Shown one piece after another: positions 25,900 through 35,779 of a stretch of DNA of 64,000 nt. The DNA lies in contig NZ_CP077079.1 of the NCBI RefSeq assembly GCF_019139815.1, forward strand, positions 3,162,001-3,226,000, written 5' to 3'. Under the pieces are notes generated by a model. The model had not been told where the DNA came from. It saw only the letters and a program-made list of their open reading frames with translations, and made no database searches. This DNA is from Pseudomonas asgharzadehiana (GTDB lineage Bacteria; Pseudomonadota; Gammaproteobacteria; Pseudomonadales; Pseudomonadaceae). Each line of letters starts with the position of its first letter. Positions within the stretch are counted from its first letter, which is position 1. The position numbers were made by a program, and so were the translations under genes.

Positions 25900-28800
25900 C
25901 TACCGCTGTGAGCGGCAGAGTTTTTCGATCAGGCTGATCAACGAGTCATGGGCCACGGGTTTGCTGACATGGGTGTTGAAGCCCGATTCGGCGTGCTTTT
26001 TCTGGTCCGTGCTGGCACCGTAACCGGTCAGGGCAATGGCGGGAACCTTGTGCAGATGGTCGATCGTGCGCAGTTTGCGCATCAGCTCATGACCGTTCAT
26101 TTTCGGCATGCCGATGTCGGAAATAATCACGTCGTATTGAGCCTCGCGGGCGTTTTCAAGGGCGTTCTGCGGATCACTGAACGCACTGACCTCGGCGCCT
26201 TCCATTTCCAGCAATAAATTCAGTACTTCAAGCACCTCCGCCGAATCGTCCACCAACAGCACCTTGACGCCATTCAAACGCTCGTCCTCGGCCTGAGTGT
26301 CGCTGGCGTCCGGCAGGTGGTGTTGTTGCGGGCTCAGTGGCAACAGAATGGAGAAGGTGCAACCAAAGCCCAGGCCTTTGGAGTGAACACTCACCGTGCC
26401 ATCGTGCGCTTCGACCAATTGGCGTACCAGCGACAAGCCGATCCCCAGGCCCTCGCGCTGATGGGTCTGGTGCTGGTTTTCGGCTTGCCCGAACAGGTCG
26501 AAGATTTTTTCCAGGCTGTCGTCGGCGAGCCCGGCGCCGCTGTCGATCACGTCCAACTGGGCGTGCCCGTCCTTGCGGCTGACCACCAACTGCACCTGGC
26601 CATTCTCCGGCGTGAACTTAAGCGCATTGTTGATCAGGTTCCAGATCACTTGCTCGATGCGCGTCGGGTCTGCGTCGACGATCAGCGCTCCACCTTCGGA
26701 TGGCGTTTGCAGGGTCACCTGGCGACGATGCCCGTCTGCGAGCACCACGCTATGGATATCCTGGAGTGTGCGAATCAGGTCGACCGGTTGTTTTTTCAGC
26801 TTGAGCTTACCGGTACGCACCCGAGCGACGTCCAACAGGTCGTCGATGATCCGCGCCTGGTTGGACACGGCCTCGCAGATGGTATCCACCGCCCTGATCG
26901 CAGGGCCCGCCGACTTGGTGGCGGGCAGGCGCCGCAGCAATTCGGCGTTCAGCTGGATCAGGTTCAATGGGTGCTTGAGTTCGTGCGACATCACCGCGAA
27001 GAACTCATCCTTGAGATGGCTGTTGGTCTGGGTTTCCATCAACCGCTGACTCTGTTCGTCCTGGGTGCGTTTATGCCCGGTGAGGTCACGGGCAATCTTC
27101 ACGTAGCCCTGCAAGCTTGCGCTCTTGAGCAGGGTGACTTCGCCGCTGCAATAGAACCGGCTGCCGTCCTTGCGCACATGCCAGCGTTCATCTTCGCCAC
27201 GCCCATGTTCGCGGGCCGCGCGCAGTTCGCTCTCCGGCACGCCGGCGGAGCGGTCCTCGGGCGAAAAAATCAGGTCGTAATAAGCGCCCAGCACTTCGTT
27301 CTTGGTGTAGCCGAAGATCAGTTCGGCGCCGGTGTTCCAGTCGGTAATGGCGCCGTGGTCATTGAGGATGATGATGGCGAAATCATGGGTGCTTTCGGCC
27401 ACCAGGCGCATGCGTTCTTCGCCCAGGCGCAGTTCCTCTTCGGCCTGGCGCCGCTTGGTGATATCGATAAAGGTCAGCACGGTGCCGTCGATGTGGTCTT
27501 CGCTGGAGCGGTAGGGCAGCAACCGCGCGATGTACCAGCGCGCATCCTTACTGCTGATCTCGCGTTCGATCATGCTCAGCGACTCAAACACGTTCGTCGC
27601 GTCATCGCTCATTTGCGGGTAGTCGAGGCGGCGCGTGATGTCCATCAGCGAGCGCCCGGTGTCCACCGGCAGCATGCTGAAAATATCGGTGGCACGCGGG
27701 GTGAACCAGCGGATGCGCATGTTGCGGTCGACGAACACGGTGGCGATGTCGGTGGAGGCGATCAGGTTGGTCAGGTAGTCGTTGACCTTGTCCGTCTCTT
27801 CAACCTTGGTCTTGAGCTCGTAATTGACCGTCAACAGTTCCTCATTGATCGATTGCAGCTCTTCCTTGCTGGTTTCCAGTTCCTCGGTGGCCGAGCGCAA
27901 CTCTTCGTTGATCGCCTGCATTTCCTCGTTGGAGGCCTTGAGTTCCTCGCTGGAGACTTCCGCCTGCTCAATGGTGTCCTGCAGGTGCAGCTTGGTGCGT
28001 TGCAGCTCGCGCTCCAGGTTGCTCATGATCTGGTTTTCCGCATGGCTGACGGTGTCGGCCTCGGACTGTTGCGGGTCGATTTCGGCTTCCTGGAACATCA
28101 CCAGCACATAGTCGTTTTCGGTGGCCTCGTCGCGGTAGGGGCGGGCGCTGATGTCCACCAGGTAAGTGCCCTGTTCGCGTTGGATGCGAACCTTGCGCGA
28201 AGTCACGCAGGTGTTCGATTGCTGGACCTGGAACAGGGTGGTGCGGATATCCAGGCGCAGGTCGGGGTGGACCAGCGCCAGCAGGTTGTGGGTGATTTCC
28301 CCGGCGACATAACGCAGGAAGCGTCCCGCGCCTTCGCTCATGTGCAGGATATCGGCGTGGATATCGACAATCACGCTGGGCGGTGCGGCCTTGGCCAGGG
28401 CGCGCAGGTGGATATCGGCGAACGAAACCTTGTTGGGCGCCGGCGCCGCGGCGGCAACGGCGGTGGTGTTCGGGCGCAGGTAACCGCCACGCGGCATGGT
28501 GGGCGCGCGACGCACCGCGGAGGAGCCGGCGCGCACCCGGAAGATACGGTTGCGCTTGTCCACCGGCACAAACAGGTCGAGGCAACCGTCGGCCGACTCC
28601 GATGAACCCAGGAACAGGTAGCCACCGGGGCGCAGCGCAAAGTGGAACAGTTGCAGGATGTCGCGCTGCACGTCGCGGTCCAGGTAGATCAGCAGGTTGC
28701 GGCACACGATCAGGTCTATCTGCGAGAACGGTGGGTCAGCCAGCAGACTGTGCTTGGCGAACAGCACCTTTTCGCGAATCTCCTTGCGCACGCGGTAGTG

Positions 28801-29731
28801 CTGGTTTTTCTCCTTGGCGAAGTACTGGCGCAAGCGTGACGGCGGCACGTCGGTGATGATCGCTTCGGGATACACACCGTTGCGGCCGTGGGTAATCGCA
28901 CGCTCATCGATATCGGTGGCAAACACTTGCATCTTGGCGTTGCTGGCATCCAGCGCCAGTTGCTCGGTCACCAGCATCGCGAGGCTGTAGGCCTCCTCAC
29001 CGGTGGAGCAGCCGGCCGACCAGATACGCACTTCCTCGCGGTGCGGCGCGCTGTCTTCCAGGGACTTGACCAGGTTGGGGATCACATCCCGCTCAAGGGC
29101 TTCGAAGGCCTCGCGGTCGCGGAAGAAGTTGGTCACGCCGATCAGCATATCGCCCAGCAATGCCTTGGTTTCTTCCGGGTGTGATTGCAAAAAGTTGTAA
29201 TAGGTCGCCAGGTCCGGTTGCGCCGTCACTTGCAGGCGACGCTCGATACGGCGCAGCACGGTGGCGCGCTTGTAGTGCTTGAAGTCATGGCCGGTACTGG
29301 CGCGCAGTTGGATCAGGATGTCCAGCAACAACTGCTCCGCCACGGCCGCATCGCGCTCGTTGGCCGGCGGGATGGTGCGGATCTCGGGGTCATTGGCGGT
29401 GGGCAGGATGATCGCTTGGGCATTGCGCCACAGCTCCAGCAACTTCTGTGGCATCTCCACCACGGATCGCCATGGTGCTGTTGACCTGGGTGACCGGCAT
29501 GCCGGTCGACTCCTGGATGATCTTGTCCGCCACGCTCTGATGGTCGGGGGACAGGTGCAGGATCACCACGAACGCCATGCCGCAGTCTTTGGGCATGTGT
29601 TCAAAAAAACTCTTCACCGCTTGCAGCCCGCCTGCCGACGCGCCAATTCCCACCACCGGGAAATCCAGATTGCTGGGGGTCAATTCCTTGCGTTGCGGAA
29701 CGTTCGGAGACCGCAGGGGGGCAGACTTCAT
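25900..29731 (-). pseudogene. CheB-CheR-PAS-histidine kinase-receiver hybrid, broken in the CheB domain
   Basis: The gene starts at ATG 29731 (MKSAPLRSPN, AAGG upstream) and encodes the first third of a CheB methylesterase domain (FPVVGIGASAGGLQAVK ... GMPVTQVNSTMAI), including nucleophile Ser and the LHLSP His region. Near 29460 the frame is lost: the sequence jumps to VVEMPQKLLELWRNAQ in another frame, where the CheB domain should end. About 110 residues, including the catalytic GTGSDG Asp part, are missing. Downstream the frame is open for some 1190 codons: CheR (IWSAGCSTGEEAYSLA, VCRNLLIYLD), a long coiled coil (ELKASNEEMQAINEEL), two PAS domains, HisKA (MSHELKHPLN), ATPase (GLGIGLSLVRQLVE) and receiver (DVIISDIGMPKMNG). 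That part could still be translated from a downstream start. Confidence 0.85.
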
Positions 29732-30013
29732 AAATACCAACCTTTTTAACTGCGCACGTGAAGAGTGTGTAGAGGGTACGAGTTCAAGCGTGGGGGAGGG
29801 CGCAACGGAAATGAAATATAGCTGAAAACCTACCTGTAACAGAACGCCTGCGACCTTTACCTCACGGTTGAGACGAAAAAACCTGGAAAGGTTTATCCAG
29901 ACTGACGAGCGGCGCGCATGCACCTGACGGTTATCCGATTTTCTGCAAATTTGTCTGAACTAACCCTTCCGGCCCGGCCTCGCAAGAATATTCACAACCC
30001 GGAGGAACCCGCG

Positions 30014-30871
30014 ATGAGCAACTATCCAAAACCGCCGTTCAGCCCACAGCAACAACCCGTTCCCGGTGATCAGCGCAAGATGGACCCGATGCCCGACTGC
30101 GGCGAGCAAACCTATAAAGGCTCGGGTCGGTTGGCCAACAAGATTGCCTTGGTGACCGGTGCCGACAGCGGCATCGGACGCGCCGTGGCCATTGCCTTTG
30201 CGCGCGAAGGCGCGGATGTGGCGGTGTCCTATCTGGACGAGCATGAAGACGCCAAGGAAACCGCGCGCTGGGTCGAGGCGGCAGGGCGCCAATGCCTGTT
30301 GCTGCCCGGCGATCTGGACGACGCGGCGCACTGCGCGGCGATCGTCAACGACACCGTGGAGAAGTTCGGGCGCATCGATGTGCTGGTCAACAACGCGGCC
30401 TACCAAATGACCTACGAGACGCTCGAAGACATCCCCGACGAGGATTGGCTGAAGACCTTCAATGTCAACGTCACGGCGATGTTCCGGATCTGCAAGGCCG
30501 CGCTGCCGCACATGGCCGAGGGCAGCTCGATCATCAACACCAGCTCGGTCAATTCCGATGCGCCCAACCCTACCTTGTTGCCGTACGCGGCGACCAAAGG
30601 CGCGATTGCCAACTTCACCGCGGGCCTGGCGCAAATGCTTGGCAAGCGTGGGATCCGCGTCAACAGCGTAGCGCCCGGGCCGATCTGGACACCGCTGATC
30701 GTATCGACGATGACCGAAGACTCGATCAAACACTTCGGTGGCAGTACGCCCTTGGGACGCCCCGGCCAACCGGTCGAGGTGGCGCCTATCTATGTGCTGC
30801 TGGCGTCGGATGAAGGCAGCTACATCTCCGGCGAACGCTACGGCGTAACGGGTGGCAAACCGATTCTCTGA
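30014..30871 (+). CDS. Short-chain dehydrogenase/reductase (YdaD/YhdF stress type)
   Basis: 285 residues from ATG 30014, preceded by GGAGG. N-terminal 38-residue extension rich in Pro/Gln (YPKPPFSPQQQPVPGDQRKM), then the Rossmann motif TGADSGIGRA, NNAA, active-site Ser in SSVN and YAATKGA (YxxxK), with the PGPIWTPL tail. Cytoplasmic NAD(P)-dependent oxidoreductase of the general stress protein 39 type; substrate unknown. 17 bp upstream of the ThDP enzyme, presumably co-transcribed. Confidence 0.9.
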   Translation: MSNYPKPPFSPQQQPVPGDQRKMDPMPDCGEQTYKGSGRLANKIALVTGADSGIGRAVAIAFAREGADVAVSYLDEHEDAKETARWVEAAGRQCLLLPGDLDDAAHCAAIVNDTVEKFGRIDVLVNNAAYQMTYETLEDIPDEDWLKTFNVNVTAMFRICKAALPHMAEGSSIINTSSVNSDAPNPTLLPYAATKGAIANFTAGLAQMLGKRGIRVNSVAPGPIWTPLIVSTMTEDSIKHFGGSTPLGRPGQPVEVAPIYVLLASDEGSYISGERYGVTGGKPIL

Positions 30872-30888
30872 TATCAGCGAGGCATCCG

Positions 30889-32682
30889 ATGACGATGACA
30901 GTAGGCGACTTTCTGGTCGAGCGGCTCAGCCAGTGGGGCGTGACTCGTATCTTTGGCTATCCGGGTGACGGCATCAACGGCGTGTTCGGCGCCTTGCGCC
31001 GGGCCCAGGGCAAGATCGAATTCATCCAGGCCCGTCACGAAGAAATGGCCGCGTTCATGGCTTCAGCCCACGCCAAGTTCACGGGCGAGTTGGGGGTGTG
31101 CATCGCCACCTCCGGGCCGGGTGCCTCGCACCTGATCACTGGGCTGTATGACGCGCGCCTGGACCACATGCCGGTGTTGGCCATTGTCGGGCAGCAGGCG
31201 CGGGCGGCCTTGGGTGGCCATTACCAGCAGGAGCTGGACCTGGTTTCGATGTTCAAGGATGTGGCCGGGGCATTCGTGCAACAGGCCACGGTGCCCGCGC
31301 AGGTGCGCCACTTGGTGGACCGGGCCGTACGCACGGCGGTCGGCGAGCGCCGGGTGACGGCGATCATCCTGCCCAACGATGTGCAGGAGGCGGCCTATGA
31401 GCCGCCCGCCAGGGCCCACGGCACCCTGCATTCCGGCGTGGGTTATACCAAGCCGCGCATCGTGCCTTACGAGGCCGACCTGCAGCGCGCCGCCGAGGTG
31501 CTGAACGCCGGGGAGAAGGTCGCCATCCTGGTCGGCGCCGGTGCGCTGGCCGCCACCGATGAAGTGCTTGCCGTCGCCGATGCCTTGGGCGCCGGTGCGG
31601 CCAAGGCGTTGCTCGGCAAGGCCGTGTTGCCGGATGACTGGCCCTGGGTGACCGGTAGCATCGGCCTGCTGGGCACCGAGCCCAGCTACAAACTGATGAC
31701 CCAGTGCGACACCTTGCTGATGATCGGTTCGGGCTTTCCCTATGCCGAGTTCCTACCCAGGGAAGGCCAGGCGCGTGGCGTGCAGATTGATCTGCAACCC
31801 GACATGCTGAGCCTGCGTTATCCCATGGAGGTGAACCTGCTCGGCGATGCCGCCGAAACCCTTTCGGCGTTATTGCCCTTGCTCAAGCGCAAGACCTCGC
31901 GCAAATGGCGCAAGCAGGTCGAGGGCTGGCGTGCCACGTGGGATAAAACCCTGGAGAAACGTGCCCTGGCCAAGGCCACGCCGATCAACCCGCAACGGGT
32001 GGTGCACGAGCTGTCGCCGCGCTTGCCCGACCACGCCATCATCACCAGCGACTCGGGCTCATGCGCCAACTGGTTTGCCCGCGACCTGAAGATTCGTCGT
32101 GGCATGCAATGTTCGCTGTCCGGCGGCCTGGCCTCCATGGGCGCGGCCGTGCCTTATGCCATCGCGGCCAAGTTCGCTCATCCGCACAGCACCGTGATTG
32201 CCCTGGTGGGCGACGGCGCAATGCAGATGAACAACATGGCCGAGCTGATCACGGTGGCCAAATATTGGCGGCAATGGCAAAGCCCGCAATGGATCTGTGC
32301 GGTGTTCAACAATGAAGACCTGAACCAGGTCACGTGGGAGCAGCGCGTGATGGAAGGCGACCCCAAGTTCGAAGCTTCGCAGGCTATCCCGGATGTGCCC
32401 TACCACCTGTTTGCGATTTCGCTTGGGCTCAAGGGCATTTTTGTCGAGCGCGAGGAGCAGGTGGCCGCCGCGTGGGAGCAGGCCCTGGCCGCGCAAGTGC
32501 CGGTGTTGATCGAGTTCAAGACCGACCCCAACGTGCCGCCGTTGCCGCCGCATATCAAACTGGAGCAGGCGAAGAAATTCGCCACCACGTTGCTCAAAGG
32601 CGATCCGGATGAAGCGGGCGTCATTGTACAAACCGCCAAGCAAGTGCTGGCCGGCGTACTGCCGGGAGGCGGGCGGAAATAA
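30889..32682 (+). CDS. Thiamine-diphosphate-dependent enzyme, pyruvate oxidase/PoxB-like
   Basis: 597 residues with the three-domain fold of the acetolactate synthase/pyruvate oxidase family. The cofactor-activating Glu is in QARHEEMAAFMASAHAKF; the ThDP/Mg motif is VGDGAMQMNNMAELITVAK with NNEDLNQ completing it about 25 residues on. Related proteins are annotated as pyruvate dehydrogenase (quinone) or pyruvate oxidase; membrane association through a PoxB-like C-terminal helix is not evident (the tail is KQVLAGVLPGGGRK). The substrate is uncertain. It follows the SDR gene by 17 bp in a stress-type neighbourhood. Confidence 0.88.
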   Translation: MTMTVGDFLVERLSQWGVTRIFGYPGDGINGVFGALRRAQGKIEFIQARHEEMAAFMASAHAKFTGELGVCIATSGPGASHLITGLYDARLDHMPVLAIVGQQARAALGGHYQQELDLVSMFKDVAGAFVQQATVPAQVRHLVDRAVRTAVGERRVTAIILPNDVQEAAYEPPARAHGTLHSGVGYTKPRIVPYEADLQRAAEVLNAGEKVAILVGAGALAATDEVLAVADALGAGAAKALLGKAVLPDDWPWVTGSIGLLGTEPSYKLMTQCDTLLMIGSGFPYAEFLPREGQARGVQIDLQPDMLSLRYPMEVNLLGDAAETLSALLPLLKRKTSRKWRKQVEGWRATWDKTLEKRALAKATPINPQRVVHELSPRLPDHAIITSDSGSCANWFARDLKIRRGMQCSLSGGLASMGAAVPYAIAAKFAHPHSTVIALVGDGAMQMNNMAELITVAKYWRQWQSPQWICAVFNNEDLNQVTWEQRVMEGDPKFEASQAIPDVPYHLFAISLGLKGIFVEREEQVAAAWEQALAAQVPVLIEFKTDPNVPPLPPHIKLEQAKKFATTLLKGDPDEAGVIVQTAKQVLAGVLPGGGRK

Positions 32683-32697
32683 AAGGCAGGTGCCAGG

Positions 32698-32874
32698 ATG
32701 AATCAGCGAACACGCCGCAACCAGGCGCAACCCGAGCAAAAGGTGCGTCCCGAAACGGCTAAACGAAACGGTACACCGCAAGACGAAGCGGCCGACCGCC
32801 CAGCTGACGCGCACGTCGATCAGGGCGGTGTGGCCCCTGGTGGTCCTTCGAAAGATCCCGAGTCGGGGGCCTGA
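32698..32874 (+). CDS. Small hydrophilic protein of unknown function
   Basis: 58 residues (MNQRTRRNQAQPEQK ... GGPSKDPESGA), highly charged and Gln/Pro/Asp-rich with no hydrophobic core, so probably disordered. AGGCAGG precedes the ATG by about 8 bases and the gene lies 15 bp after the ThDP enzyme, suggesting the third gene of that operon. A strong hairpin begins 3 bp after its stop codon. No family recognised. Confidence 0.65.
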   Translation: MNQRTRRNQAQPEQKVRPETAKRNGTPQDEAADRPADAHVDQGGVAPGGPSKDPESGA

Positions 32875-32877
32875 CTC

Positions 32878-32902
32878 TCAGCCCTGCCTTGCGCAGGGCT
32901 GA
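32878..32902. terminator. Bidirectional hairpin between convergent small genes
   Basis: Perfect 10-bp stem TCAGCCCTGC / GCAGGGCTGA with a 5-base loop, placed 3 bp after the stop codon of the plus-strand gene and 3 bp after that of the minus-strand gene. No U-run, but the symmetric position supports use as a shared transcript end. Confidence 0.65.
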
Positions 32903-32905
32903 CGC

Positions 32906-33148
32906 TCACTTGTTGCGCATCGCGCGTCGGACGCGCATCCAGTCTCGATACGCTGCGGTGCGTTGCGCATCGGCAATTTTCTTGGCCTCGAGAAAGCGCG
33001 CCCAGGTCGCCGCATCGCCGCTGTAGGACTCGATGATCTGGTACGCCTGTGCGTCCAGTCGGTCGGCCTCGAAAAACATCTTGGCGTTGTGCGCCATCTC
33101 CTCGTCCCACCTTTGTCTGGTCGTGTAATCAAGAGTCTGGCTGTTCAT
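32906..33148 (-). CDS. Small conserved-type cytoplasmic protein of unknown function
   Basis: 80 residues, MNSQTLDYTTRQRWDEEMAH then an alpha-helical body (NAKMFFEADRLDAQAYQIIE ... WMRVRRAMRNK). Its start overlaps the stop of the upstream gene by 4 bp (ATGA type), so the two are coupled. Short helical proteins of this kind accompany stress genes in Pseudomonas; no function known. Confidence 0.68.
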   Translation of the reverse strand: MNSQTLDYTTRQRWDEEMAHNAKMFFEADRLDAQAYQIIESYSGDAATWARFLEAKKIADAQRTAAYRDWMRVRRAMRNK

Positions 33149-33399
33149 TGTGTGAGGCCCTCCGCCCACTGGATCTCTTCGGAGCCGCTCCAGCGCACAT
33201 CCGTGATGCCATATTTTTCCGCCATCGGTTTGGACACACGCTTGAGGGTGTGTTGACCAAACCTGGGTATGACTGCCACACCGGCATCGCAACTGGCCCA
33301 ATGCCATGCTTCGGCATTGTTCATCTGCGCCGCACGCACGATGAAGGACTTGGGCTCACCATGGAGCTGATACCGGATAGTGAATAAGTTGTGTTTCAC
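33145..33399 (-). CDS. DUF6555-like small protein
   Basis: 84 residues starting at GTG 33399, with a strong GGAGGT four bases or so upstream. The pattern HGEPKSFIVRAAQMNNAEAW, HWASCDAG, PRFG and SKPMAEKYGITDVRW resembles a small Pseudomonas family I know as DUF6555. Function unknown. Coupled to the 80-residue gene by a 4-bp overlap. Confidence 0.72.
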   Translation of the reverse strand: MKHNLFTIRYQLHGEPKSFIVRAAQMNNAEAWHWASCDAGVAVIPRFGQHTLKRVSKPMAEKYGITDVRWSGSEEIQWAEGLTQ

Positions 33400-33511
33400 G
33401 AGACCTCCTTATGCTCATGAACTACAGATGTTTGGCGCCCACGAAGATTCAAAAAAGTTGTTCGACAAACCGATGGCCGAGCCGGCGGGCTTATCCAGGG
33501 CCGGGAACGTC

Positions 33512-33793
33512 TCAGTCATCCACCGTGAAGGTTACCCAGCCCTGGCCTTCAGCCGGCCGTTGCAGGTCGACGATGACACCGCTGACGGACGTGCCATCCG
33601 GCAGGTTGACGGTGACCACGTTAGGGTTGCCCGGCCACTGAAGGGGCGCATCGAACTTCAGGGTGGCAATGGTCGGTTTCTCTGAGCGGCTCAGGTGGAT
33701 ACCCACGTCGGCATTCAGACATTCATCCGATGGCGTTCCCAGATGGCGTGACGCGGTGATAACACTGGCAGAACCTTGGTAATCGTAAGACAT
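33512..33793 (-). CDS. Small beta-rich protein of unknown function
   Basis: 93 residues, MSYDYQGSASVITASRHLGT to VDLQRPAEGQGWVTFTVDD; alternating polar/hydrophobic pattern suggests a small beta domain. GGAGG stands 8 bases before the ATG. Separated from the upstream SDR by the terminator at 33815-33837 and from the next gene by 112 bp. No family recognised. Confidence 0.7.
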   Translation of the reverse strand: MSYDYQGSASVITASRHLGTPSDECLNADVGIHLSRSEKPTIATLKFDAPLQWPGNPNVVTVNLPDGTSVSGVIVDLQRPAEGQGWVTFTVDD

Positions 33794-33814
33794 GCGGGTA
33801 CCTCCAATAACAAA

Positions 33815-33837
33815 GGAGGGGGCGGTTGCCCCCTGAT
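33815..33837 (-). terminator. Rho-independent terminator of the extended SDR gene
   Basis: On the minus strand AGGGGGC, loop AACC, GCCCCCT, followed by CCTTTGTTATT. Begins 3 bp after the SDR stop codon and ends before the start of the 93-residue gene. Confidence 0.7.
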
Positions 33838-35148
33838 TTATGGGCGACGCTTATGGTTCGCTTGATAGTTGCGCGCCACCGCAAAGCCGCCGACCAGCAA
33901 CGCGGCGCCTGCGGCCACGAGCCAATAGGGTGGATGGCCGGCTTGTCGCCAGCCCCCTTCGACGCGACGTTCGCCGGTGGCGGGAGCGAATAGATTGCCC
34001 GACGACGTCGCGCAGCGGGGGCTGCGATTGAGGCCGAAGCGGGTAAGCCAACCGGACAGTTGCGGGAAGGCCGGGAGCACCAAGTTGGCGATTCGAGCAA
34101 CGGTGGCGGCAGCGCCCACGGTGGTGCTTTTGCGCGGTTGCAGCGCACAGGCCACCATCGCTTGCGCCACACGATGGGGGTCGTACACCGGTGGCGGCGG
34201 CTTCAAGGCGTGGCCGGTAAAGTTGCCGCCGTCCCGAAAGCCCGGAGTGTCCATCACCGCTGGGTAAATGTCGCAGACGTGAATGTCCGGGAAACCCACC
34301 AGTTCGCCGCGCAGCGCTTGCGTCAAGCCCCGCAAGCCGTACTTGCTCGCTGAATAGGCGGCGGCGTAGGGCTGGGCGACCCAGCTTCCCAGCGACAGTG
34401 TATTGATCAGGATCCCGCTGTTCTGCGCCTTGAAATAAGGCCATGCCGCGTAGGCGCCTCGCAGGTAACCCAGCAGGTCCGTTTGCAGCACCTGCTCGTG
34501 AGCTTCCAGCGGGGTGTTTTCGAAGTTGCCCACCGCGCCGACACCGGCATTGTTGATCCAGATATCGATGCGGCCATTGCCAAAGGCAGCGGCCTGTTCG
34601 GCCAAGGCCAGCATCTGATCGTTGCGGGTTACATCGGTTTTAACCGCAATCGCCTCGGCACCGCGCACCGCACATTCCTCGACCACCTCGTCCAGGGCCG
34701 CCTGGTCGCGGGCGGCCAGGACCAGGCGGGTGTTTTGCTCGGCAAATGCATGGGCGGCGGCGCGTCCGATGCCACTGGAGGCACCGGTGATCACCACCGT
34801 TTTGCCGTGCAGTCGGCCGTGGTGTTTTTGCATGACGGGCGCTGGGGCCGGTGGATCCTGCGGCGCGTGCACCGGCACCGGGCGCAGCTTCAGCCGAGCA
34901 CCATCGTGCAACACCAGGGTCAGGTCTTCGACCGTGCCGGCAACGCGGTCGGGGAACACCGGCTCGCCTGTGGCATCGAGTTCGTCGTAGATAAACGTCT
35001 GGCCTTCCAGCCAGCCGACCGCCGTCATCAGTTCCGGGCCCAGGTAATATTTTCCATCCAGGAAAAAACCACCAAAGTTCTTCGTTCGTTCCTGGTTCTC
35101 TACTGCGTAGCGTTCGCCAGGTCTCATTCCGGTTGCTGAGTCAATCAT
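33838..35148 (-). CDS. Extended short-chain dehydrogenase with C-terminal membrane anchor
   Basis: 436 residues. Residues 1-105 form an extension of unknown type (FGGFFLDGKYYLGPELMTAV ... DLTLVLHDGARLKLRPV), then a classical SDR domain: TGASSGIGRAAA, NNAG, YSASKYG (YxxxK). A C-terminal part ends in one membrane helix (YWLVAAGAALLVGGFAVA, about 407-425). GGAGG nine bases before the ATG at 35148 supports the long start. Probably anchored to the inner membrane with the catalytic domain in the cytoplasm. A second anchored SDR occurs at 50194-51180. Confidence 0.86.
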   Translation of the reverse strand: MIDSATGMRPGERYAVENQERTKNFGGFFLDGKYYLGPELMTAVGWLEGQTFIYDELDATGEPVFPDRVAGTVEDLTLVLHDGARLKLRPVPVHAPQDPPAPAPVMQKHHGRLHGKTVVITGASSGIGRAAAHAFAEQNTRLVLAARDQAALDEVVEECAVRGAEAIAVKTDVTRNDQMLALAEQAAAFGNGRIDIWINNAGVGAVGNFENTPLEAHEQVLQTDLLGYLRGAYAAWPYFKAQNSGILINTLSLGSWVAQPYAAAYSASKYGLRGLTQALRGELVGFPDIHVCDIYPAVMDTPGFRDGGNFTGHALKPPPPVYDPHRVAQAMVACALQPRKSTTVGAAATVARIANLVLPAFPQLSGWLTRFGLNRSPRCATSSGNLFAPATGERRVEGGWRQAGHPPYWLVAAGAALLVGGFAVARNYQANHKRRP

Positions 35149-35233
35149 GAAGGCATCCTCCGTTCGCGGGTCCTGCGATAGAGGCGGGCCTGCAAATGAT
35201 CGTTCAATTCAAATGACCGAAGGAGGCTGGCAT

Positions 35234-35656
35234 TCAATGTTGCTGATCGTGGTTGGTCACCCGCGCTGCGGCGTCGTCCCGCGCCTTGGGCAGGTTCTCG
35301 CCAGCGGGGTCGTTCTGGCCCAGCGCGCTGTACTGCTCGCGCAGTTTCTTGAGCTCTTGCGCGCCCAGCTTATCCAGGGACAAGACCGTGTTGTGCGCTT
35401 CCTTGGTGGCACGGATCAACTCATCGAGCTTCAAATGCAGAATGTCGTTGTCGCGGTTCTGCGTGTTCTGGATCAAAAAAACCATCAAGAACGTGATGAT
35501 CGTGGTCGAGGTATTGATGATCAGTTGCCAGGTATCGTCGTAGTGGAAGTACGGCCCCGTGAGCGCCCAGACGGCGATCAGCGTTACAGCCACGACGAAG
35601 GTTTTTGGGCTGCCGGCCCGGTTGGAAAGTGCTTGGCAAAATTTGGTGAAGTTCAT
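35234..35656 (-). CDS. Low-affinity iron permease family protein
   Basis: 140 residues from ATG 35656 (AGAGGG upstream). Two membrane helices (FVVAVTLIAVWALTGPYF and LIINTSTTIITFLMVFLIQN) followed by QNRDNDILHLKLDELIRATKEA, which is the hallmark of the bacterial low-affinity iron permease family (PF04120). The family name comes from yeast Fet4; transport has not been shown for such short bacterial members. The C-terminal 45 residues are hydrophilic. Confidence 0.85.
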   Translation of the reverse strand: MNFTKFCQALSNRAGSPKTFVVAVTLIAVWALTGPYFHYDDTWQLIINTSTTIITFLMVFLIQNTQNRDNDILHLKLDELIRATKEAHNTVLSLDKLGAQELKKLREQYSALGQNDPAGENLPKARDDAAARVTNHDQQH

Positions 35657-35779
35657 GATGGAATCCCTCTGTTGTGGTCTTTTGTAGACCGCAGCAAAAT
35701 CTCGAAATTCTTTTTTACAAACCCGCCGGGCTTTACCAGAATCAATCAGGAAAACGCCCTTCGCGCAGGAGTCATGAGC

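Noticed and set aside
26317..28605. 762-codon plus-strand frame antisense to the CheB/CheR hybrid
   Set aside because: Mirror-frame artefact: composition dominated by His, Gln, Val and Gly, no ribosome site, no family resemblance.
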